The position numbers and the translations under genes were made by a program. DNA of 64,000 nucleotides from Cynocephalus volans (taxonomy: Eukaryota > Chordata > Mammalia > Dermoptera > Cynocephalidae). The notes beneath the pieces are model-generated. The model did not search any database. It was not told the origin of the DNA and saw nothing but the letters and a program-made list of their open reading frames with translations. Numbering within the stretch: the first letter of the stretch is position 1; every line of letters begins with the position of its first letter. Where the stretch lies: NCBI RefSeq assembly GCF_027409185.1, contig NC_084463.1:110656133-110720132 (forward strand), read 5' to 3'. Shown one piece after another: positions 54,886-64,000 of this stretch.

Positions 54886-56620
54886 TTGCGCATATCCTGG
54901 GTATTTACAGAAATCTTGGAGAAATCTTTAGACTTCCGTAGACAATGGTGATGTGTATTTAGAGCACCTCTTGCCTAACCCTCGTGATGCACAGGTCTCA
55001 AATGATATCCCGGCTATCTGAGCATCTATGTGTGTCATGTCTAGCCTGGTTCCTGGCCCCTATATCCTTCCTCAATTTTTCATCCTTTCTCTTCCCTTGG
55101 CCTAGATATTTGACTCCTTGACCAGTACCTATGGGCCCAGCCCCGCTGTAGGTCCCTGGGGCTTTCTGGAGATGCAAGAGGCATTTAAATAGCTCCAGCC
55201 TGATGGTCCAGGAATCCACATAAAATCAGTGCTGCTGCTCATATTTTCTTGACTTCACACTTCCGTCTTGAAAAGTGGAACCTGCCTTATTCTCAAATTT
55301 TAGGGCATTCTCTCTTTCCTCATCCTGAGGGTCTCAGGACTTGTAATTGGACTTCTGCTTTGGAATCTATTCCTATTTTTCTTCTTTGGTATTTCACCTA
55401 CTAATTTCCTCCCAGGAGTGAGGAACTTTGGGCTCTAGGCCTAGATATGGTGCAAACTTGTTATTTGACTTTTGCAAAGTCACAATTACTCTCTGGCCCT
55501 TGGAATCCTCACCTTTAAAACATTGTGATTATCAACTCAGCAAGCTTGGACACAAGTTACACAGGCTCCTCGGCAACATGGACTAGTCCAGGGAGTCAAC
55601 TGGTCCTGGCAGGGGCTGTAAAGGTATGGTGAATTCTAGCCAGGTTGGGGCAGAGCTTGTGATACAGGGCTCCATCACACATGGTTAGGGTGTGGCCACA
55701 GAGCATAAAGTAGAGATAGGCACAGCATCTTGGTTTTCAGTTCTCAGGCGACTGAACATAAAAACTTAACCGGTGGCTGGGAGTTGTGGAGAAGGGTCCA
55801 GCTCCCATATGGGAGGATGCTGGCCAGGGTAGGTAGGGACTCAAAACCACAACCAGAACCCAAGCCAAGAAGACCTGACTCAGTTTTCAGTGGGGCATTG
55901 GCAAGACAGACTAGGGAAACTGAAGCTGAAAGTCAAGTGTATGTATTAATTCAATATAGCTGGCAGGTTGTGACTAGGAGGCCATTGGGTTATTTATAGC
56001 TTACCAGTTTTCTGGGATAAAGGTAAAAAGATAATTTCTGGGCAACTGGATCAGCTGGTACATTGAGACTGTTTAGATCCTCCCTTTTTTTCTCAAGCCT
56101 GTCCCAGAAAGGAGCTAAACCTGCCTATGGAGGGGGATGTATTGCTTATACCAGATGTCTCCAGGCAAAAGATTCCAGGGTTCCACAGGCAATCTCAGAC
56201 ATGTCAGGAGGGGTGAGGGAACACCCTGGTGAGGACAAGCTACAGCACCCCTCATGCTCCTCAGGAGAACAAGCAAGTGCACATTTGGAATGGGCCCCTT
56301 TACATCAGGTGTGTTGGATCAGTCCTTGATCAGAACAGCACACACACTTCTGGGGTTCACTCAAGTGTGGCAGAGAGATACCAGAGCGCCTGACAAATAG
56401 TAGGACCTCAATAAATCCTGGCTAAATGAATGAAAGATGGAAGTTGAATAAAATGAATTGGAAAGACTGATAGCTAGGGGAAAGGATGGCTTAACAGTGA
56501 TCCTGGGAAATAGGCCTATTTCCCTCATGTGATCCTTACCGCTAACAACAGAGCCTCAACCCTTCCCCTAGAATAAGAGAAATAATTCTCAAAACACATT
56601 TTCAGATTATAGTTTGCTAG
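54886..56620. other. No gene recognised; small L2/MIR 3' fragment near 56385
   Basis: Unique-looking sequence. 'cctgacaaatagtaggacctcaataaatcctggctaaatgaatgaaag' near 56388-56435 is a MIR or L2 3' end. The 88- and 89-codon + strand frames lack supporting features. Confidence 0.5.
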
Positions 56621-56945
56621 AGCCAGGGAGATGTTCCTACCCTTAACCCAGTGATTCCACTCTTGGGATTCTACCATACGGAAATAATTCAACCAAAACA
56701 GAAAACTAAATGCACAAAGGTATTTATAACAGCATCATCTGAGGCAGCAGAAAAATGGAAATAGCTCATGTGTCCGACAATAGGGGACAGGCTGAGTAAA
56801 TTTTGCAACATCTCCTCAGTGGAATATTCTGCAACCATTAAAATGATAACAGTGAAGATTATGTACCAAGCACGGCAAATGATTAATAAATAATTTAGCA
56901 AAAAAGAATATACAAAATGTTATATATGCTATTAATACACATGTT
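56621..56945 (+). mobile_element. Old L1, end of ORF2
   Basis: 'cccagtgattccactcttgggattctacc', 'gaaatagctcatgtgtccgacaataggggacaggctgagtaaattttg' and 'ggaatattctgcaaccattaaaatgat' are the sense strand of an old L1 ORF2 end. Confidence 0.8.
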
Positions 56946-58906
56946 AGGTGTTCTTCCTTATCTCAACCAGTTAATTTTTTCCTATCACTGTGGTTGAATT
57001 CCAAAAGTAATATAAAAGTTACTTCAGAATATCTAGTGTTCCCCATCCCTGCTCTGATTTAAAAAATGATATATGTTGGAATTCTGGGAAGATGGCAGGA
57101 GCAGGGCAGCAGAGTTTACGAATCTTCTTGAGTAATCATATAAAAAACAGACAGTGACTAGTTAACAAAACTAAAGACCTAGGGACAACATTTACAACAG
57201 AACTAGGTGATAATATATAAGCACCAACAACCTCAGATGTATTATGGGCATCTGTGTGGGAGAAAGAAGAGGGAAATAACAGGGCACCTGATGGATCCAA
57301 GAAATTATAAGAAAACATCAGACATGATGAAAACCACGGAGGCCAATTTGAGAGCAGCAGCTAAAACTGGAAGGGGTTTGTCCACTTCAGTAAGAGATGA
57401 GAACAAAGGGCTTATGGTAAGTGCTAAAGGAACCGGGCCTTCTAGCCTCTTTCAACATGAACTCTTAAAACTGTGTGGTTTTTGTGACATTTAAAGACAG
57501 GGCCCCACATTAAGGGAAACTTCTAGAAGAGGAATAAAAATGAATAAGGTAGGTACAAGAGCAACTGAAGAAAGACAACATTCAGGTAAGAGTGGGGAAG
57601 GATAAAAGAACCAGAAAATATCAGAAAGAAAACTGTTTTGAAAAATAAATTTTTTATTTTAGAATGCAGACTGTCATTTTTTGATGCTATGCAAAAACAG
57701 CGAAAGAGAAAGCTCTGTGAGGTTACGAAAGCTCTTTGAACAAAACTCAAAAAAGTAAACTCACATCAACATGACTAACAGGAATGTATCAAGGTCAAAA
57801 ATTCTGTAAAACAAAGAAATAAGCAATATTATAATGTGCTTACAGACAATGAAAGCACACATGCCAGAGAGACATACTCAAAAAGGAGATCAAAATGTTG
57901 CATTCCATTTCAAACAAGAGATTAAAGAACACATACATCAGAATTAGAAAAACTTAGACATGAGATGACAGAACAGAAGAATTAGAAATGACGGGGTGGG
58001 GGGAGAGGGTGTACGACCAGGCATGGACTCCTGAGGCATGCTCTGTGTCTCTCTGCACAAAGCCCACTCCAGAGTAACAGAAGAAGCATCTGCTCTACAG
58101 TAATATTGGAGAACCTGAACACACCTCTCTCAGCACTGGACGGATCATCTAGGCAACAAATCAATAGAGTAACTGTTAATCTTTCAGAAGGAGAGAACAA
58201 ATCTAGGGTTATCAGAGGTGGGAGGGGGAGGGAGAAGGGATGGAGAAAGATTGGACAAGAGGCATAAAGAACAAGTACAATTTGTAATAATGAATATGCT
58301 AATAGTATTGATTTGATCAGCATATGTCGTACACAGGTGATGGAGGTATGTTGAATCCCCAAAATATGTATAATCAATTATGCTTCAATAAAAATAAAAA
58401 ATAAAAAATCGGAAACCAAAAAAAACCCACAACAACCCATCATTTTAGATATGAATACTTAATTAGAAGAAAATGCAAAGGGAAAACACAACAAATAGTT
58501 TTAAGATAAATAGAACGAGAAAAGGAGGAATTAAAAAAATAACCTTTTAACTTGGGAATAATTTTAGATTTACAGAAAAGTTGCAAAGAGAGTACACAAA
58601 TATCTTCACCTAGCTTACCCTAATGTAAGCATAACCGTGGTGCATTTGTCAAAACTAAGAAATTAACACTGGTACAATACTATTAACTAAACTACAGACT
58701 CTGGATTTCCCCAGTTTTTTCACTAATGTTCTTTTTCTGTTCCAGGATCTAAAGTTACTTATTGGGAGACATTAATATACGGCCACTTAACATTTCCAAT
58801 GTCCAGCATCCAAAAAATTACCAGTTATGAGAAGAAGCAAGAAGATGTGATCCATAAGTAGGAGAAGAATCAGTCAATAAAAACGGATGTAGATATTAAA
58901 GAAATA

Positions 58907-59188
58907 ATGAAATTAGCAGAAAAAAAATTTAAATATGCTCAAGTATTTAATAATAACATGAACACAAAGAGGAAGGAAATGATAGATATTAAAAAGAATG
59001 AAATGAAAATTCCAGAGCTGACAAATATGATACATAAAATGAAAAATTCATTGGATGGGCTTAATAATGACCTGGACACTGTAGGAAAGATCAGTAAACT
59101 TGAAAACAGAGAAATGGAAGCTATCCAAACTGAAATACAGAGCAGGGAGAAGATGGAAAAAGATGTTCAGAGTCTCTGGAACCAATAG
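58907..59188 (+). pseudogene. L1/HAL1 ORF1-like coiled-coil remnant
   Basis: A 93-codon open frame rich in Lys, Glu, Met and Asn with heptad-like spacing (for example 'KISKLENREMEAIQTEIQS'), ending near 'VQSLWNQ'. This matches the coiled-coil to RRM approach of LINE ORF1 proteins, which bind RNA and trimerise. It lacks the downstream RNA-binding domains in frame and is a fossil. Confidence 0.65.
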
Positions 59189-60458
59189 GACGATAGCAAG
59201 TGGTATAATATGTGTGTGATTGGAGTCCTAAAACCAAGGGGCAGAAGAAATGGCAGAAAAAGTTCCCATATTTGATAAAAACTATAAATCCACCAACCCA
59301 AGAAGCTCAACAAATCCTAAATGGAATAAGATAAATGTAAAGTAAATCACACCAAGACATAACATAATAAAGTTGCTGAAAGTTATTGACGGAGAAAAAA
59401 ATCGGAAACTCAGTCAAAAAAAAAAAAAGAGATACATTGTGTACAGGGGAACAAAGGTAATGAATGACTGCAAAAACAAACCATCATTTGTAACAACATC
59501 TTTAAAGTACTAAAAGAAAAATCTGTCAACCTAGAGTTCTTTATCCAGGAAAAATGTTCTTTAAAAACGAAGATAAAATAAAGACCTTTTCAGAGAAATA
59601 GAAGCCAAGAGAATTTGTGGCTATCATCTAGACTACAAAAGTGTTAAAGGAAATTCTTAAGGCTGAAGAATTATGATACCACATGGAAACCTGGAGCTAT
59701 ACAAAGGAAAGAAGAGTGGAGAAAATGGTTAACACGGGTATTTATAAAAGAATTTTTTATTTTAAAACTTTATTAAAAAGATAATTCACTGTTTAAAAAT
59801 AATAACAATGTTTTATGGTCCTTATAACATATGTATAAGTAAAATGTATGGCCAAAATAGCACAAAGGATGGGAAAGAGAAATAGAAGCCGGTTGTAAGG
59901 CCTTCTACATGAGGTGTGTAATATTATTGAAGGTAGACTATGTTAGGATAAATATGCAAACACAAAACATGACCCAACCACTAGAAATAAAACAAAAGGC
60001 AAAAACAAAACCAACACCTTCAAATAAGTGTAGCAAAAAAGCTTCAAATAAGTGGAGATAAAATGGAATACTGAAAAAACAAGCAAGTAATCTAAAAGAA
60101 GTCAGGAAAAGGAAAAATTAAAAAAAAAAAAAAAAGGAACAACAAAAACCAAATGGGACAAGCAGAAAACAAATAGCAAGATGATAAACTAATCTAACCC
60201 TATAGGTAATTACAGTAAGCATAAATGGTCCAGTCCTCCAGTTAAAAACAGAGCCCCAACTTGGTGTTGTCTACAAGAAACCCACTTTAAATATAAAGAC
60301 ACAGATGGGTTAACAAAAAAAGGATAGAAAAAGACATACCTTGCAAATACTTATCATTAGAAAACTAGAGTGGCTACATTAATACCAAACAAAGTAGACT
60401 TCAGGACAAGAAATATTACCAAGGATAATGAGGGACATTTCCCCATGATGAAAAGGTC

Positions 60459-61450
60459 AATTAATCAAGATTTTATTTCATTTTTTTAGACTGGTTTATA
60501 CAAAAGACAATTTTTCACTGGCTCACATAACTAGAATGAGGTTTATCACTTAAGCGATATCAAGAGCCTGTTTTCTTCCCAATCTGCCTTCTGTGGTTGA
60601 GCTTTATCCTGAACTGGCTTCTCTCATGGTGGCAACATTCTGCAGCAATTCCAGACTTCATATCCACAACGTACTGTCCAGAAGAAGAAAGAGACCTGGC
60701 TCTGTCAGAGGAGTGAGTGACTTTTTCCAGAAGCCCCCAGCAAATTTCTGATGTCTTAATGACCAGTTTATTGGACATGGCATCTACTGTGGCAATTGGC
60801 TTAGTCTTGTGTTGCCTGAACCAGTCACTCTCTGGCAAGGGAGTATGGGATTACTACAATTGAGTTCCAATGGTCAGGGTTGCCACCCAGGGAGAAAGGG
60901 GTGGGACTGATGTTGAGTCAGCCGTGATTTGTACTACACAGGCCTCCTGTCAAGGTGCTTTCTTCACTGAATTGCTCCTTTAAAAAAATTATTTATCTAT
61001 TTATATTATTTATTTTAATTGAAACATGTCAAAAATACATATTTATGGGGTATCAATGTATGTAACAGTGTGTGATGGTCAAATCAGGGCAATTAGCATA
61101 TTCATCATTACAAAATATAATCATTTCTTTGTGATGAGGACATTCCATCTCCTCTCTTCTAATCATTTCATAACATGCTGTAAATGACTGTTAATTATAG
61201 ATACGTACCTCAACTGTACAATCATAGAACTTATTTTTCCTATCTAGCTGTAATTTTGTGCCCATTGACCAACCTCTCACTATCCCCCTTTTGCCTCTAG
61301 TAACTACTGCTCTGCTTTCTCCTTCTGAAAGTTCAACTTATTATTATTATAATATTTATTTATTTATTTATTTTTTGGCAGCTGGCTGATAGAGGGATTG
61401 AGTCCTGGACATGTGGTGTTTCAACTCATTATTAATTAATCAAGATTTTA
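60459..61450 (-). mobile_element. Composite insertion: L1 3' UTR plus about 500 bp of extra 3' sequence, 17-bp duplication
   Basis: Perfect 17-bp direct repeats 'aattaatcaagatttta' lie at 60459-60475 and 61434-61450 and bound 958 bp. On the minus strand the block reads: L1 3' UTR (about 61345 down to 60985), an A-rich tail, about 490 bp of non-L1 sequence (60975-60485), then a second short A-run (the T-run near 60485) next to the duplication. A SINE fragment (61347-61419) sits at its 5' edge between 15-bp repeats 'ttcaacttattatta' and 'ttcaactcattatta' (61332-61346, 61420-61434). The arrangement fits an L1 3' transduction. Confidence 0.7.
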
Positions 61451-61482
61451 AGTGTGTATACACCTAGTAAGAAAACTTCAAA

Positions 61483-61600
61483 ATATATAAATCAAGGCTG
61501 GCTGGTTAGCTCAACTGGTTACAGCATGGTGCTGAGAACACCAAGGTCCAGGGTCCCTGCAATGGCCAGCTTGAAAAAAAAAAGTATATATATAAATCAA
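61483..61600 (+). mobile_element. tRNA-derived SINE, single unit, with 13-bp duplication
   Basis: The body (61496-61587) has 'ggctggctggttagctcaactggttacagcatggtgctgagaacaccaagg' and 'ccagggtccctgc' plus an A-run. Perfect direct repeats 'atatataaatcaa' are at 61483-61495 and 61588-61600. Confidence 0.88.
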
Positions 61601-61869
61601 AATATATAATATATATACACATAAATCAAAAACTGACAAAAGTGAAAGGAGAAATGGAAAAGTCCACAATTATAGTTGGAGATATCACCACTCCATTTTA
61701 GGAATTGCTAGAACAGACAATCAGTAAGAATAAATAAAGGTTTGAACACCATCTCTCAGCTGACCTGACAATTTACAGAACGTTAACACCCAATGAGAAC
61801 AGAACACGTATTATTTTTAAGTACATGTGGAACATTCACCAAAATAGAACATGTTACGGGCCATAAAAT

Positions 61870-61985
61870 AAGACTCAGTAAATTTATTTATTTATTTATT
61901 ATTTTAACTTATCAATATACAATGTAGTTGATTTTTGTGCCCCTTTACCAATTCTTCCTTTTCCCCTCAAGACTCAGTAAATTTA
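61870..61985 (-). mobile_element. Micro-L1 (82 bp of 3' end) with perfect 17-bp duplication
   Basis: Only the A-tail complement and the last bases of an L1 3' UTR remain (61887-61968: '(ttta)n ... cttatcaatatacaatgtagttgatttttgtgccccttt'). Perfect repeats 'aagactcagtaaattta' flank it at 61870-61886 and 61969-61985. It sits inside older L1 ORF2 text that reads through on both sides. Confidence 0.9.
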
Positions 61986-62454
61986 AAAGAGTTGAAATCA
62001 CAGAAAGTATGTTCTCTGACTAAAAATGGATTAAATTAGAAATCAATAACAAAAAGATAACTGGAAAATTGACAAATATTTGGAAATTAAATGACATTCT
62101 TCTAAATAACCCATGGGTCAAAGAAGGGAAATTATGATATATTTTGAACTAACTGACAGTAAAACCAGCAAATCAGAGTTGGTAGTATGTAGCTAGACTT
62201 GTGCTTTAAAATAAATTTTAGCTTTAAATGTTTATGTTAGAAAAACTTGGTCTAAAAATCAATGATTTAAGCTTCCCTCTTAAGAAAAACTAGAAAAAGA
62301 GCTAAATGAATGCAAAATAAGTAGATAGAAGGAAATAATGAAGATAGGAGTGGAAATCAATGAAATAGAACAGAAAAATAATAAAGTCAATAAAACTGAA
62401 AGCTTGTTATTTGAAAGGATTAATAAAATTGATAAATCTCTAACCAGACTTGAG

Positions 62455-62456
62455 AG

Positions 62457-62551
<95 letters not shown>
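62455..62551 (+). repeat. (GATA)n-(GA)n microsatellite
   Basis: A short run of GATA units leads into about 35 GA units with one 'ggga' interruption. It lies inside the old L1. Confidence 0.97.
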
Positions 62552-62553
<2 letters not shown>

Positions 62554-62955
62554 CGCCAGCATTAGGAACAAAAGAGGGGACATCATTATAGATCCTATAG
62601 ATATTTTAAAAAAAGGAAATAGTATGAATAACTTTATGCTTAACAGGTGAATTCTATCATACATTAGAATGTAATAATACCAATCCGATACAAACCCCCT
62701 TAAAAAATAGTGGAGGAACTCTACTCAACTCGTTTTAGGAGATTAGAGTTTATTCTGATCAGAACCAGAAAAAGATATTACAGAAAACTAAAGGCCAATA
62801 TCTCTTATAAATAGAGATAAAAAGTTTCTTAATATTTCTGCAAATTGAGACCAACAGTATCTGAAAAAGAAAATATATCATGATCAAGCGGGGTTTATCC
62901 CAGAAATGGGAAGTTGACTTAATATTCAAAACAGCAAATCTATCAGTTTCTGAAG

Positions 62956-63310
62956 ATCAGTTAACCAGTCACATGTATTTCACTTAGTTTTTGTATAGTC
63001 TTATTTTGCGCTTTAAAAATTTAAGTAATCTGGAATTTATTTGTGTGGATGGTGCCAGGTGAGAATACAGTTTTTTTTTGCCAAGGAGTTATTTTTACCA
63101 ACGTCATTTGTTGAATGAATAATTTGACATTTCCCTATTAATTTCTGAAGTTTCTGTTGTCATGTATTGTTACTAATTCATGTGTTTGTCAGTACTTTTG
63201 CCAGTATTATAGTTTCATAATGTTTAATAATAGCAGTTTAAAAATATATTTTGTAACTGGCAAAGCAAAGCATCTCCTATACTTTTGTAAACATTTCCCC
63301 CAGTTCTTCT
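62956..63310 (-). mobile_element. Old L1 ORF2 fragment, antisense
   Basis: 'ggtgccaggtgagaatacag', 'gccaaggagttatttttaccaacgtcatttgttgaatgaa' and 'gtacttttgccagtattatagtttc' are antisense ORF2 landmarks, so orientation flips at about 62955. Confidence 0.75.
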
Positions 63311-63880
63311 TTCTTAGAATTAAATGTATTTATTAACAGGTAATATATTTACTTGTCTTAAAACCCAAATTATAGAACAGGGGTTACAGATGTAATAAAT
63401 ATTACTAGGTTCTTGTGTATTTATCAACAGATATTTTATGCATAAACTAGTAAATATGTAGATATAATTTTTCCTGTTTTTAAAAAATATGTATATATGA
63501 ATGGTAGCAAACTATGTACATAATGTCTTATGTACATTGCTTTTTCACTTAACACTATTTCTTGGAGTTCATCCCATTTTAGCATATAAAAAGCTTCCTC
63601 ATTCCTTTTTACAGCTGCATAGTATATCATTGAATGGATACCACAATTTACTGATCTTTTAGGCTATGTTCATTTTCTTATGTAATAATAATAAATAAAG
63701 AAGAAAAGCATTGTACATATACTTTTTACATATATACAAGAATATCTGTAGAATTAATTCCTAAAAGAAGAACCATTAGACTAAAAGACATATGCATTTA
63801 TGATTTTTCAATGTTGCCAAATTGCTCTCTATAGAGGTTGTACCAATATACAGTATGTGAAATAATCAGAGATATATGCA
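63311..63880 (-). mobile_element. Old L1 3' region, antisense
   Basis: 'tgctttttcacttaacactatttcttggagttcatccc', 'cagctgcatagtatatcattgaatggataccacaattta', 'tgttgccaaattgctctctatagaggttgtaccaatatac' follow the antisense L1M order. The last 120 bp of the window (63881-64000) show nothing that I can name. Confidence 0.75.
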
Positions 63881-64000
63881 TTGGTCTCTGACCCTGGTTC
63901 CTGACACAGAGCTTCTAAAACCCTTGTAATTTCCTAGGTGATAGGGTGCTGGAAGCATCTTTTGTTTTAATAAAATGACTCTTGGTGGGCTCCTGGATGG

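Larger units (their letters stand above)
57070..62955 (+). mobile_element. Old L1 (L1M/HAL1-like) LINE, multiply interrupted
   Basis: It opens with 'ggaattctgggaagatggcaggagcagg', resembling an L1 5' end. A coiled-coil ORF1-like remnant follows (58907-59188), with ORF1-downstream text ('ctagagttctttatccaggaaaaatgttctttaaaaacgaag') near 59530. ORF2 text then runs from about 60260 and continues after an insertion at 61451-62955 ('catgatcaagcggggtttatcccagaaatggg'). Internal insertions include L1-derived pieces at 58010-58410 and 58560-58800, the 60476-61433 block, a SINE and a micro-L1. No intact ORF2 remains. Confidence 0.75.

Overview
This is mammalian nuclear DNA: one compact spliced gene, CpG islands, and about 50 kb of interspersed repeats. 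The gene is adrenomedullin (ADM): four exons on the + strand, TATA box at 9365-9370, start codon at 10037, stop at 10963-10965, polyadenylation signal at 11695-11700. The species is not stated. The youngest repeats are one- and two-unit tRNA-derived SINEs whose units resemble tRNA-Ile, as in the CYN-type SINEs of colugos (Dermoptera), so a colugo is my best guess (about 0.55). This rests on memory of those families, not on a search.

Layout. 1-600 is GC- and CpG-rich; in human the SBF2 promoter lies about 11 kb upstream of ADM and points away from it, so this may be the edge of that island. 600-8600 is intergenic, with old L1, L2 and MIR pieces, one young SINE, and a GC-richer stretch (6900-8400) with E-box/HIF-type motifs. 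8800-12600 is the ADM CpG-rich domain: promoter, gene and a GC-rich 3' flank. CTCF-like motifs in convergent orientation lie at 8970 and 12275. 12600-15200 is mostly unique. 15200-25430 is a nested transposon block: old L1 interrupted by an LTR-like repeat, a young 5'-truncated L1 (17955-20038) and an ERVL-MaLR provirus that itself carries an L1 and a second LTR. 25430-45000 is mostly unique sequence with scattered MIR, L2, MER5A, LTRs and SINEs. 45880-47640 is a decayed ERVL-type pol (RT, integrase, dUTPase). 48050-53500 holds microsatellites, SINE and L1 pieces and a local duplication. 56600-64000 is mainly old L1 with several younger insertions between clear target-site duplications.

Only ADM is supported as a functional gene. 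Its precursor yields a signal peptide, PAMP, a mid-region fragment, adrenomedullin and a C-terminal propeptide. Adrenomedullin keeps its disulfide ring and amidation signal. PAMP appears to have lost its amidation glycine (codon 42 is Glu), and the C-terminal tail is in a different frame from human. Most other open frames are transposon remnants or chance frames in GC-rich DNA. I see no CRISPR array, operon or bacterial-type system.
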